From assembly GCA_026391195.1 (NCBI GenBank), contig JAPLEI010000082.1, positions 1-36,035 of the forward strand: a stretch of DNA of 36,035 nt, read 5' to 3'. Shown here in pieces: positions 9,350 through 17,665 of the stretch. A program made the position numbers and the translations under genes. Each line of letters begins with the position of its first letter. The first letter of the stretch is position 1. Below the pieces are notes generated by a model. That model did not search any database, was not told the origin of the DNA, and saw only the letters and a list, made by a program, of their open reading frames with translations. This stretch comes from Bacteroidota bacterium (GTDB lineage: Bacteria > Bacteroidota > Bacteroidia > Chitinophagales > Chitinophagaceae).

Positions 9350-10795
9350 CTAAAAATCGTATTGCTTCCTTCTGGGTCGGGAGAGCATGGCAGTTGCTTC
9401 TGAATCGTTATTGCTGAAACGCTCTTTTGCAGGATCCCAGTAGATTTTTCTTTTCAGCTTCATGGCTATTTGGTGTAACAAACAGGCGCTGCAAGAACGG
9501 TGTCCGATTTCAACAGGTGCAACGGGTTGTTTACCCGATTGAATGCAGTTTAGCCAGTTTAGGTGTTGTTCGGGACTATCGTAGAGATGAATTTCATTAG
9601 CACCAATAACCGATTGCAGTATAGTAGGGTTACTGGCATCGATGGGTTTTACTCCGTTATTATCTGCTACCGGATCGGTATCGGTTACGCGATAATTACC
9701 ACGGGTTACCCATATCCATCCTTCTGTTCCAATAAATTTTACGCCATTTGGTAATTCATTCGATACAACCATGGTTACCCCATTTGCATACAGGGCTTCG
9801 GTTCTAAAAATTCCGTGAACGTTCCATAAGCCAGTATAGTTGGGGTCATCTGTAGGGAAATTCGCCTTACCCCAGATTTCTATTGGGCCACTGTATTCCA
9901 TATCCATGCCCCAGTGGGCAATATCTATATGGTGAGCACCCCAACCGGTGATCATACCGGCACCAAACTGCTCGCAGCGCAGCCAGCCTGGTCGGCTATT
10001 GATTCCTTTACTGCCTGCTTCTTGCGAATGTACCCGGTCTTCGGTATAAAATGCTTCCGGGGTAGCTCCCAGCCACGCATCGTAGTTTAAAGATGCTGGA
10101 ACGGGCATTACTATTTTATTGCCACCACCGGGATCGCCGGGTAAGCCCACTTCAACCGTTTTTAATTGACCAATTCTGCCGTTTCTTACTAATTCAGCAG
10201 CTTTTTTAAACTGCGGCCAAGGATCGGCAGATCTTTGCTGACTTCCTAGTTGTAATATTTTTCCGCTCTTTTTAACGGCATTGCTCAGCATGCGTCCTTC
10301 TTCAATGGTAAGTGAGGCAGGTTTTTGTAGGTATACGTGCTTACCCGCATTTACTGCATGCGTACTTACAATGGCATGATGATGATCGGGTAAACTTACC
10401 AATACCGCATCGATATCTTTATTTTGCAATAGCTCTTTGTAGTCGTAATACACTTTCATATCCCAATCGCCGGTTAAACCGCCATTCTCTTTGGCTGCTT
10501 TACTGTAGCTGCTTTTTACTGCAGCAGGGGCAGCGTCGGCACGGTTTCTATCTAAATCGCATACAGCAATAATGCGGGCACTATTAAAACGGGCAGTAGA
10601 AGCAATATCATGCGTAACGGCAATCCGTCCGCAACCAATTGCCCCAACATTAATTCGGTTACTGGGGGCATTTTTACCAAATACAGAGGAAGGAACAATG
10701 GTAGGAAATTGACTCATTACTAAGGTTCCGGCAGCGAATTTTCCGGATGATTGCAGAAATTTTCTTCTGCTAACAGCATTCGTATTTTTTTTCAT
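9350..10795 (-). CDS. Tat-secreted Gfo/Idh/MocA-family oxidoreductase
   Basis: An NAD(P)-dependent oxidoreductase or glycosidase-like member of the Gfo/Idh/MocA family, exported folded with its cofactor. The N-terminus carries a twin-arginine signal (SRRKFLQ, residues 9-15) followed by a hydrophobic stretch. The Rossmann loop is GAIGCGRIA (51-59). The usual EKP triad reads QKP here (157-159), a variant I associate with secreted Bacteroidota members. The 481-residue length matches the secreted subgroup. It stands alone, with about 200 bp of non-coding DNA on each side. The substrate, a sugar or inositol by family, is unknown. Confidence 0.9.
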   Translation of the reverse strand: MKKNTNAVSRRKFLQSSGKFAAGTLVMSQFPTIVPSSVFGKNAPSNRINVGAIGCGRIAVTHDIASTARFNSARIIAVCDLDRNRADAAPAAVKSSYSKAAKENGGLTGDWDMKVYYDYKELLQNKDIDAVLVSLPDHHHAIVSTHAVNAGKHVYLQKPASLTIEEGRMLSNAVKKSGKILQLGSQQRSADPWPQFKKAAELVRNGRIGQLKTVEVGLPGDPGGGNKIVMPVPASLNYDAWLGATPEAFYTEDRVHSQEAGSKGINSRPGWLRCEQFGAGMITGWGAHHIDIAHWGMDMEYSGPIEIWGKANFPTDDPNYTGLWNVHGIFRTEALYANGVTMVVSNELPNGVKFIGTEGWIWVTRGNYRVTDTDPVADNNGVKPIDASNPTILQSVIGANEIHLYDSPEQHLNWLNCIQSGKQPVAPVEIGHRSCSACLLHQIAMKLKRKIYWDPAKERFSNNDSEATAMLSRPRRKQYDF

Positions 10796-11000
10796 GGGGC
10801 AAGCGTTATTCAGATAAAGAAAGAATCTCTAAGATAAAGAAATACTTGGTTTTACCAATCAACCCGCACTAATTAATCCTATTTATTATAGAAGGGCCCT
10901 TTGTTGGAAGATTTGGTCGAAATTGTAGAATTCAAACCAATAAAATATACACTAATCTGACTTTAAGGGCTATTTTGATAATTAAAAAAGTGAAACAAAG

Positions 11001-11150
11001 TTACTCTGGCTTCAAGCGGATAATTTTATCTTCCCGAAGAACCACCACTACGCTATTTTTTTGTTTCTTGAATTCTAGCATTTTCCTGTAAGAATTTTCA
11101 AGCCCCATCAAAATCTTGTTTCTTCTATCAAGCTTATTTTGCGTTTTCAT
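11001..11150 (-). CDS. Small partner gene of the zeta-like kinase (49 aa)
   Basis: A 49-residue basic protein starting MKTQNKLDRRNKI and ending KIIRLKPE. The start is decided by a strong AAGGAG sequence 4 nt upstream of the ATG at 11150, which lies inside the end of the preceding gene: the two overlap by 17 bp and are translationally coupled. The pattern of a short helix (SYRKMLEFKKQKN) then a beta-strand pair (SVVVVLREDKIIRLKP) recalls small proteins I remember beside zeta-type kinases in Bacteroidota. An antitoxin role is possible but is inferred only from position and size. Confidence 0.6.
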   Translation of the reverse strand: MKTQNKLDRRNKILMGLENSYRKMLEFKKQKNSVVVVLREDKIIRLKPE

Positions 11151-11721
11151 ATTGCTCCTTGAGTTTTGAAAATAAATGCTGATCCATAGTAGTGAGCGGT
11201 TCATTTTGAGACTTTTCGGCTATCAATACTGGAAGTCCTTCCGAGTTATCGAAAATCATAACCTCATCCGACAAAGGTATAAATATTTCAAATAAATTAA
11301 CTATTCCACGAATATATCTGCGTTCTATTATCGATTCCTCAACATTATGTCCGCCTTCTAAAACCCGAGTCTTAACGCGCTCTTTTGCTAATTCCATATT
11401 TCGGAGCCAGAAAAATAACAGGGTAACATTATATCCATGCGTCTTGGCTGACTTTATGCGTTCTTTATGGCTAATTGATGAAAGCGTTGTTTCGAAAGCA
11501 AAATTATTTCCTTCACGCATCAATTCATCTATTCTATGCAACATAATTCTACCCGCCTCAATAGCAACTTTTTCTGGCTGAAAAGGGGATAGGCCTCTAG
11601 CAATTTCGTCAGCATTCACAAACTCCCGGCAATCTAAAATTTCGGGAAGAATAGTAAATGAGGCAGTTGTTTTTCCAGCACCATTGCAACCGGCTATTAC
11701 ATATAGGGATTTAGCATCCAT
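11134..11721 (-). CDS. Zeta-toxin-like P-loop kinase
   Basis: A 195-residue P-loop protein resembling the zeta toxin/UDP-GlcNAc kinase family. It has Walker A GCNGAGKTT (residues 11-19), NADE (36-39) where zeta toxins hold a substrate-contacting Asp, and FETTL (76-80), a typical zeta/AAA feature. True zeta toxins phosphorylate UDP-N-acetylglucosamine and poison wall synthesis, but many homologues of this short length are not shown to be toxic. I chose the ATG at 11721; a TTG five codons upstream (11736) is less likely. The gene overlaps the 49-residue partner gene at its 3' end, in the order kinase first, partner second. Confidence 0.8.
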   Translation of the reverse strand: MDAKSLYVIAGCNGAGKTTASFTILPEILDCREFVNADEIARGLSPFQPEKVAIEAGRIMLHRIDELMREGNNFAFETTLSSISHKERIKSAKTHGYNVTLLFFWLRNMELAKERVKTRVLEGGHNVEESIIERRYIRGIVNLFEIFIPLSDEVMIFDNSEGLPVLIAEKSQNEPLTTMDQHLFSKLKEQYENAK

Positions 11722-12066
11722 TATTACAATATACAAAGAAAATTCGGCAAATTGCCTTTTTCAGTATAGGGTTAAGAAAGCGACTTCTTTTTTATGAGTT
11801 TACTCAATTACTTTTTTTCATGGGGTAGTTTGAGTTATAAAAAAACTGCTGAAATGAAATCAGCGGTACGATGTTATTTTTATAATAATATAGGGCCTTT
11901 GATGGGACCAGTTCTGATGAAATCATAGTCGGGTTGAGTGACAATATAAAAAATAATGGCCGCTGGAATATTGTTTCCAGCGACCATTATTTTTTCTGAA
12001 ATATTAGTAACCAGAAATGGATTATCTTAAATTAGGCAATGAAATGCGAATATTCTACATTTGAAA
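11722..12066. other. Non-coding stretch with one strong hairpin
   Basis: A 345-bp divergent gap between the zeta-like gene (minus) and the small protein gene (plus). It is A+T-rich and holds no convincing coding frame. Its only clear structure is the hairpin at 11952-11991, listed separately. Confidence 0.7.
11952..11991. repeat. Palindrome copy 1, terminator-like hairpin
   Basis: The left arm AATAATGGCCGCTGGAA (11952-11968) pairs with a right arm at 11975-11991, with a single C/A mismatch and a six-base loop. Both outer ends run into T-rich or A-rich tracts, so it would look like an intrinsic terminator on either strand. Oddly, no gene ends here: it lies upstream of two divergent genes. A diverged copy is at 12413-12455. 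Confidence 0.75.
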
Positions 12067-12279
12067 ATGAATCGTTTCAAACTCGAAAGATCTGTTAGTA
12101 AAGCCCAAACCTTACAGGAAGCTGCAGACCATACTGCTGAGTACAAAAAGCTATCCTGGCTGGAGCGTTTAGAGATTGCTGCCTACTTGAACAGTGTTGC
12201 CTATAATTTTGACGTGAACAACCCCCCTAGGATGGATAGGACTAAATTTATTGCTAAATCGAGTACTTTTCGTGGGTAA
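12067..12279 (+). CDS. Small conserved-type Bacteroidota protein (70 aa)
   Basis: A 70-residue, mostly helical protein. Its outline, an acidic helix (QTLQEAADHTAEYKKLS), a WLERLEIAAYLNSVAYNF helix, then a NNPPRMDRTKF tail, resembles a group of small Bacteroidota proteins I have seen next to toxin-antitoxin or nucleotidyltransferase genes. No partner gene lies beside it. The ATG at 12067 is preferred over a TTG at 12061. It is bracketed by two related palindromes (11952-11991 and 12413-12455). The function is unknown. Confidence 0.6.
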   Translation: MNRFKLERSVSKAQTLQEAADHTAEYKKLSWLERLEIAAYLNSVAYNFDVNNPPRMDRTKFIAKSSTFRG

Positions 12280-12324
12280 TATTTTCAATACCGACTTTCG
12301 TGATTTTCCGGCATGATAAAAAAA

Positions 12325-12384
12325 AGTGAGTGTGAGTTTGCGTGTGGGGATATTTTCGTCCTCCATACTCAAACCCCACTCACT
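12325..12384 (-). terminator. Possible minus-strand terminator hairpin
   Basis: AGTGAGTGTGAGTTTG (12325-12340) is an imperfect inverted repeat of CAAACCCCACTCACT (12370-12384). Read on the minus strand the stem is followed by eight T residues (12317-12324). The loop is long (29 nt). It lies 140 bp past the stop of the minus-strand peptidase gene, so a role as its terminator is plausible but not certain. Confidence 0.4.
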
Positions 12385-12412
12385 CTAGCCGATTTGAGGG
12401 ACCTTCTAAAAC

Positions 12413-12455
12413 AATAATAGCCGCCGGAATAGTACTCCCAACGACCAGTATTATT
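12413..12455. repeat. Palindrome copy 2, diverged
   Basis: It starts AATAATAGCCGCCGGAATAG and ends GACCAGTATTATT, aligning with the palindrome at 11952-11991 along its whole length with a handful of substitutions and one inserted base; the similarity continues into TTTTCT and AAATA just beyond. The outer arms (AATAATA/TATTATT) still pair, but the inner stem is degraded. It lies between the small gene (plus) and the peptidase gene (minus), where it could act as a weak shared terminator. Confidence 0.65.
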
Positions 12456-12524
12456 TTCTAAAATAACTTAGCACAATCTGTAAGTGCTGCTAACAGCGAT
12501 AATTTTATCGATATACCTGTTTAC

Positions 12525-13817
12525 TTATCCAAAAGGCTGATCAATAGAGGTACTTTGTGCACTGAAAAAGCGGGGGCCATTTTCGGTGATATAAAGACAA
12601 TCTTCTAGCCGTATCCCAAACTCTCCGGGAATAGAAATAGTAGGCTCATCACTAAAACACATGCCTACCCCAATGGGTGTTGTGTTGCCTTTTACAAAGT
12701 TGGTCCACTCGTGCCCCTCCATGCCTATGCCATGTCCGGTTCTATGGGGTAGTCCGGGTAACTTATAATTTTTACCATAGCCAGCATTTTCAATCACTGC
12801 GCGGGCTGCGGCATCTACTATTTCGCAGGGTGCTCCTAAACGAATGGCTGCAAAAGCGGCATCCTGGGCTTTTTTCTCCTGATTCCACACTGCTATTTGT
12901 TTGTCGGTTGGCTTGCCTACTACAATAGTTCGCGTAATGTCGGAAGCATAGCCCTGGCAAGAAGTTCCCCCATCTACCATCACTACATCCCCCTCCATTA
13001 TTTTTTGAGGAACAATACTTCCATGTGGAAGGGCTGAGTATTTACCCACCTGAACAGAAGCTCCACCGGTGTATCCCAGCTTTTCAAAAGCAGCCGAAAT
13101 ATTTCTGCTCAGTTGTGCCTGCGTCATGCCGGGTTGAATAGAGGCAAAAGCAGCTTTATATGCTTCAATGGTAACATCATTGGCTTTTTGCATCAGGGCA
13201 ATTTCAGCCGCCGATTTATACATTCTGCAACCAGCTGTTATTGGGGTAGCATCTACTATTTCTATGCCGCTGGCTAGTTTCTTCACACCATCTGCAATAA
13301 AAAATCGTACCCTTTCTTCCATTCCGATTCTTCTAAAGCGAATTCCACGGTCTTTTATGATACCTAGTATTAAGGCATAAGGACTTTCATGTTCTTCCCA
13401 ACAGCGAACCTCTTCTCCAAATACCGGGTTAATCAATTCCCGGGCTCTGTCTTCCTCAAATTGCGGACAAACATAGGCGATGGAGCCTTTGGCAGGAATT
13501 ACCACTCCAAAAGTTCGTTCGCTTTGTCCCCACCTAAGCCCTGTAAAATAGTTACAGGAAGTAGTGCCTTCTAAAAAAATACCATCTATTTTATTTTTTT
13601 GCATGAGGTCTTGTGCCTTGGCAATCCGTTGTTTTCTTTCTTCAACGGAAATGGGCACTACGCCATCTAAAGCGGGTTGCAGTGCTTGAATTTCCCGGGG
13701 AAGAGGGGTTTCCTGCTTTTCGTTGGAAAGGGTATTTCCGAATCCGGTTTGGGTTATACCCAGGGCACCTGCTAGGATACTGGTTTTCTGTAAAAAAGAT
13801 CGTCTGTTCTGTTTCAT
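12525..13817 (-). CDS. Tat-secreted M24 metallopeptidase (Xaa-Pro peptidase type)
   Basis: A pita-bread-fold peptidase of the Xaa-Pro aminopeptidase/dipeptidase group, cleaving N-terminal residues next to proline. A twin-arginine signal NRRSFLQ (residues 4-10) with a following hydrophobic segment indicates folded export. The creatinase-like N-terminal domain covers about 55-195 and the catalytic domain about 205-415. All five metal ligands can be placed: D282 (VDGGTS), D293 (SDITRT), H362 (GHGIGMEGHE), E391 (SDEPT) and E405 (IRLEDC), so a two-metal active site is intact. At 430 residues it has a normal length. It is monocistronic and convergent with the small gene at 12067-12279. Confidence 0.92.
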   Translation of the reverse strand: MKQNRRSFLQKTSILAGALGITQTGFGNTLSNEKQETPLPREIQALQPALDGVVPISVEERKQRIAKAQDLMQKNKIDGIFLEGTTSCNYFTGLRWGQSERTFGVVIPAKGSIAYVCPQFEEDRARELINPVFGEEVRCWEEHESPYALILGIIKDRGIRFRRIGMEERVRFFIADGVKKLASGIEIVDATPITAGCRMYKSAAEIALMQKANDVTIEAYKAAFASIQPGMTQAQLSRNISAAFEKLGYTGGASVQVGKYSALPHGSIVPQKIMEGDVVMVDGGTSCQGYASDITRTIVVGKPTDKQIAVWNQEKKAQDAAFAAIRLGAPCEIVDAAARAVIENAGYGKNYKLPGLPHRTGHGIGMEGHEWTNFVKGNTTPIGVGMCFSDEPTISIPGEFGIRLEDCLYITENGPRFFSAQSTSIDQPFG

Positions 13818-14052
13818 AAGTAAGCGTTGTATTGTTTAAAGATATTAATAAATCGAAAAGCAGGTATAAAGAGTTTTCTATAAATAGACTTTTAGGAAGG
13901 GCCTATTAGTTCCCTCTGTTCTAAGTAATCTGCAATCCTATGAAACTACTGAATAAGAGCTGCTCAAAATATTTAAGTATATTGTATGTAGAAATAGCAG
14001 GTTTCAACTGTACCCCCTATTTATACTGTTTCGAATCATAAATCATTCCTCT

Positions 14053-14727
14053 ATGCGGGTAAGCCTTCAGGATCCACGGCTGATTTCGTTTAATACACTT
14101 CGAAGGTCAATAGGATGGCTTAGCATTTTATTACCACCCGCCATGCTTATCGGAAATTACTGGTTGGGTGATTGTTCGGATATTCAGCAGTCTTTAAGTG
14201 ATTATTATTATACCATCACGGGTAATCTGCTGGTTGGGATGTTATGTGCTATGGCACTTTTTTTTATCTCCTATAAAGGGTATCCCGGTGATCGGCTGGA
14301 TGGATGGCTTTCAACGATTGCAGGATTGCTGGCACTGGGCGCTGCTTTTATACCTACCAATGAGCCATTGTTGAATGGGTGTGCTGTTATTCATTTACCC
14401 TGGAATGATGCCCGAAGTTTAACGCATAACCTCTTGGCCTCTGTGCTCTTTATTGATTTAGCCCTCATTTCATTATTTCTTTTTACCAAGGGGCAGGGAA
14501 TACCAACCCCCCAAAAAAGAAAACGCAACCAGGTTTATAAAGCCTGTGGATATATCATTCTTGTGGTAATCATTTTGGTGCCTATCTATAATCGATTGGT
14601 AAAAAGCTATCCCGAACTGGCCGTGTATAAATTAGTATTTGCATTAGAATGGATAGCTATGACGGCTTTTGGATTTTCTTGGCTGGTGAAAGGGGGACTT
14701 ATTTTACACGATCAGCCGAAGAAATAA
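14053..14727 (+). CDS. DUF998-like membrane protein, six helices
   Basis: A 224-residue polytopic membrane protein with about six hydrophobic segments: around residues 18-38, 54-74, 84-104, 122-144, 163-182 and 192-216. Conserved-looking features are SDYYYTITGNLLVGMLC after helix 1 and AAFIPTNEP after helix 3, which resemble DUF998-type proteins. No catalytic residues can be named. It is a single gene, 235 bp from the divergent peptidase gene and 171 bp upstream of the amidohydrolase. Confidence 0.75.
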   Translation: MRVSLQDPRLISFNTLRRSIGWLSILLPPAMLIGNYWLGDCSDIQQSLSDYYYTITGNLLVGMLCAMALFFISYKGYPGDRLDGWLSTIAGLLALGAAFIPTNEPLLNGCAVIHLPWNDARSLTHNLLASVLFIDLALISLFLFTKGQGIPTPQKRKRNQVYKACGYIILVVIILVPIYNRLVKSYPELAVYKLVFALEWIAMTAFGFSWLVKGGLILHDQPKK

Positions 14728-14898
14728 ACCGTTTCTTTTCTTTGCAAATTTCAATTGATTTGCTGCTATTAGTTATAATATGAGTGTGATTTTGGTGCTG
14801 GCGGGGCTAAAAATTGAAAACTTCTACTTGCTGGCGGGAAAAATTTACCGACTAAATATTATATTTACCTCAAGCCACCCATCTTCATTTTTTAAACA

Positions 14899-16509
14899 AT
14901 GTATATGCGCAAATATTTTTTATCCTTTCTCATAGTATGTTTTCCGGTTCTTTTATTCTCCCAAGTTAAACAAGACGCTGCATGGGTAGAGTCCTTGAAA
15001 AAAAATGCAGTAATGCAGGTGCAGAGCAAGGCCAAAAATATTCAGGAAATGGTAGACATGGTTTTTAGCTATGGTGAGTTAGGTTTTCAGGAATTTGAAA
15101 CCTCCCGCTACCTTACAGAAGTGTTAGCCAAAAATGGGTTTACCATTCAAAAAGATATTTCAGGTATTCCAACAGCCTGGATGGCAAAATGGGGATCGGG
15201 TAGCCCGGTTATTGCTTTGGGAAGTGATATTGATTGCATTCCAAAGGCTTCCCAAAAGCCAGGGGTAGCGTATCGTTCGCCTATAGTAGAGGGTGCGCCC
15301 GGACATGGGGAGGGACATAATTCTGGTCAGGCCGTAATCATTTATGCAGCGATTGCAGTAAAAAAAATAATGGAGGAAAATAAAATACCCGGAACCCTGG
15401 TAATATGGCCGGGTGTTGCCGAAGAATTGGTGGCCAGTAAAGCTTGGTATATCCGGGATGGATATTTTAAAAATATTGATGCCTGTATTTTCACCCATGT
15501 AAGCAGTGATTTTTCTGCCGATTATGGCGATAATGGTGGGAATGGACTGGTTAGTATCAACTTCGATTTTGAAGGGGATGCAGCCCATGCAGCGGGTGCT
15601 CCGTGGCGGGGAAAGAGTGCATTAGATGCCGTTGAATTGATGAATGTAGGATGGAACTATAAGCGGGAGCATTTGAAGCCAACCCAGCGTTCCCATTATG
15701 TTATCCGAGATGGGGGCGACCAGCCCAATGTGGTACCCTCACAAGCAAGTGTTTGGTATTACTTCCGCGAAAGAACCTACGACGATATTTACAAAAATAT
15801 GCAGGCCGGAATTAAAATCGCACAGGGAGCCGCGATGATGACGGATACGAAAATGTCGTATAAAATTGTAGGTACCGCCTGGCCCGGGCATTTTAATAAG
15901 CCCATTGCAGAAGCCATGTATAAAAATATTCAGCGGGTAGGTATGCCGGAATGGTCGGAGCAGGATGAACAACTGGCCATGGCGGTTCAAAAATTATTGG
16001 ATGCACCGGAAAAAGATAATCAGGGCCGACCAATAAAAGGGATGCGGAAAGTAATTGATACAATTAAAGGATCTGTTCCATTTTCGTGGGGTGGGGGCTC
16101 TGATGATATTGCAGATATTTCATGGAATATCCCTACCATCGTTTTGCGGTACCCAGCTAATATTCAGGGTACCAAGGGGCATCATTGGGGAGATGCCATT
16201 GCTATGGCTACTCCTATTGCCCATAAGGGTTGCGTAGCGGGTGCAAAAGCTACTGCCTTAACGTTGGTAGATTTATTTACCAACCCAGCCCTGCTAACTC
16301 AGGCCAAAGATTATTTTACCAATGTGCAAACGAAAGATCAAAAATATATACCCTTTATTTCTGCAAAAGATCCGCCCCCTGTTTACCTGAACAGGGAAAT
16401 TATGGATAAGCACCGAGATAAGATGAAGGCGTTTTATTATGATCCCACTAAATATGGCACTTATCTGGAGCAGCTGGGAATAAAATATCCAACTTTATCG
16501 CCCCAATAG
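14899..16509 (+). CDS. Secreted M20-family amidohydrolase (AbgB-like)
   Basis: A zinc amidohydrolase/peptidase of the M20D type, related to the p-aminobenzoyl-glutamate hydrolase subunit AbgB. A signal peptide is visible at residues 3-21 (ATG at 14899 or 14905). Metal-site motifs are GEGHNSG (137-143), PGVAEE (171-176, with the catalytic Glu pair) and FTH (198-200). A dimerisation-domain insert follows (GDAAHAAGAPWRGKSALDA). At 536 residues it is longer than AbgB because of a C-terminal tail of about 60 residues (CF-type DYFTNVQTKDQKYIPF region onward). The natural substrate is unknown: acyl or aryl amino-acid amides are likely. Confidence 0.88.
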   Translation: MYMRKYFLSFLIVCFPVLLFSQVKQDAAWVESLKKNAVMQVQSKAKNIQEMVDMVFSYGELGFQEFETSRYLTEVLAKNGFTIQKDISGIPTAWMAKWGSGSPVIALGSDIDCIPKASQKPGVAYRSPIVEGAPGHGEGHNSGQAVIIYAAIAVKKIMEENKIPGTLVIWPGVAEELVASKAWYIRDGYFKNIDACIFTHVSSDFSADYGDNGGNGLVSINFDFEGDAAHAAGAPWRGKSALDAVELMNVGWNYKREHLKPTQRSHYVIRDGGDQPNVVPSQASVWYYFRERTYDDIYKNMQAGIKIAQGAAMMTDTKMSYKIVGTAWPGHFNKPIAEAMYKNIQRVGMPEWSEQDEQLAMAVQKLLDAPEKDNQGRPIKGMRKVIDTIKGSVPFSWGGGSDDIADISWNIPTIVLRYPANIQGTKGHHWGDAIAMATPIAHKGCVAGAKATALTLVDLFTNPALLTQAKDYFTNVQTKDQKYIPFISAKDPPPVYLNREIMDKHRDKMKAFYYDPTKYGTYLEQLGIKYPTLSPQ

Positions 16510-16552
16510 TATTCAGTGATTTGCTAAAATAATAATGGGTAAATCGGAGAAG

Positions 16553-16575
16553 AAAGAATTTTTATTGAATTCTTT
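16553..16575. terminator. Weak A+T-rich hairpin between convergent genes
   Basis: AAAGAATT (16553-16560) and AATTCTTT (16568-16575) form a perfect 8-bp stem with a 7-base loop, in the 80-bp gap between the convergent amidohydrolase and phosphodiester glycosidase genes. The stem is low in G+C and has no clean T-run, so it is at best a weak bidirectional terminator. Confidence 0.3.
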
Positions 16576-16589
16576 AAGTGGGTAGGCTG

Positions 16590-17612
16590 TTATTTTTGCT
16601 TAATTACAACAGCACTCACTACCGGTCTTTCTACTCCATTGTCGCCGGGCCTAACTAATAATTGATTGCCCACCACCATACTGGTAGATCCACCACCATC
16701 TAGATTAATCGCATTGGTGCAGGAAAGATCTTTTAACATAGCCGCCAATTCTGCCAAGTTCATACCGGCATAACCTGCCGAAGTATTATCACCCTCTACT
16801 GCCAGCACAATTACTAAGCCACTGCTATTCGCACCAATGGCAGATCTTGGCCGGGAAGTAGTATTATTAATATTGATTAATTCCGCTACATCGGATATTT
16901 GAATGGTACCATTTCTAATCAACATAGGAGAACCTCCAATTGCAGCCGTGGTTACCCATCTGCTGCCTCCTGCAGGGAATAACGCAGTAGGTTCCGCTTG
17001 GGGCGCACTCCCTTCTGCATTGGGTGAGGGGGCTGGGTAGCTGTACACATCATTTAATCCAGCTCCCACATGGTAAATCCAGGCACTAACTGGTTCTCCG
17101 GATGCGTTCATCCCAAAAGCCGCACGCGTTGGATAATAGGCTGTATTTACCCCATTCAATGCACGACTAACTGATTTAATATTTGCACTTAATACGGTAT
17201 TGTTATACTGCACCAGACTATAAGATTGGTTGCTACCAAAAAATCCTCCATTTATGCAGGCATACACCACCCCGGGTTCCTCTTTAAAAAAGTCACTCGG
17301 TTTTTTAGCAGCTGCAGCCAACAGCGGTTTGAACTCGAGGTTTGTTTTTTTACTATCATAGGCCAAACAAAAAGCCTTGGTTTTTTTACCCTGATACAGT
17401 GTGTCGAAATAATATAATTGGATGCCGCTGGGAAATGAGGCAGTGAGTAAGGTTGATAATTTCCAACCAGCGGGAAGGGTTAATAAAGTGGTAGGTGGGG
17501 GGGTAGGTGTTGGGTTAACCGGAGGTACCGGCGTAACTGTTGTATTGTTGCTTTTCGTACAACCCGATAATATCCATAATGAGATGAGTAAAGAGTAGGC
17601 GAACCGTTTCAT
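16590..17612 (-). CDS. NAGPA/DUF2233-type phosphodiester glycosidase lipoprotein
   Basis: A lipoprotein (lipobox LSGC, Cys18) with a Pro/Thr-rich linker (25-42) and a phosphodiester glycosidase domain. This family includes the human uncovering enzyme, which removes GlcNAc from GlcNAc-1-phospho-6-mannose. Family motifs are present: INGGFF (120-125), GGSPML (226-231), RPRSAIG (254-260) and LDGGGSTSM (304-312). It should act at the cell surface or in the periplasm, releasing a sugar from a sugar-1-phosphodiester. It is the last gene of the minus-strand unit with permease, DUF4434 and GHL10 genes, 53 bp after GHL10. The substrate is not known; context favours amino-sugar phosphodiesters. Confidence 0.88.
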   Translation of the reverse strand: MKRFAYSLLISLWILSGCTKSNNTTVTPVPPVNPTPTPPPTTLLTLPAGWKLSTLLTASFPSGIQLYYFDTLYQGKKTKAFCLAYDSKKTNLEFKPLLAAAAKKPSDFFKEEPGVVYACINGGFFGSNQSYSLVQYNNTVLSANIKSVSRALNGVNTAYYPTRAAFGMNASGEPVSAWIYHVGAGLNDVYSYPAPSPNAEGSAPQAEPTALFPAGGSRWVTTAAIGGSPMLIRNGTIQISDVAELININNTTSRPRSAIGANSSGLVIVLAVEGDNTSAGYAGMNLAELAAMLKDLSCTNAINLDGGGSTSMVVGNQLLVRPGDNGVERPVVSAVVIKQK

Positions 17613-17665
17613 GGATTACTTTTTTAATATTGTAGAGAATAGGAAAACTCAAAGCGAAATTTATT

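Noticed and set aside
12056-12063. TACATTTG, a perfect match to the Bacteroidota -7 consensus
   Set aside because: It would place the transcript start at or after the ATG at 12067, and no later start codon would give the protein.
12169-12372. Minus-strand frame of 67 codons opposite the small gene
   Set aside because: It runs through the hairpin at 12325-12384 and opposes a better-supported gene; composition is not protein-like.
15160-15588. Minus-strand frame of 142 codons inside the amidohydrolase
   Set aside because: It is antisense to the conserved metal-site region; a long shadow frame.
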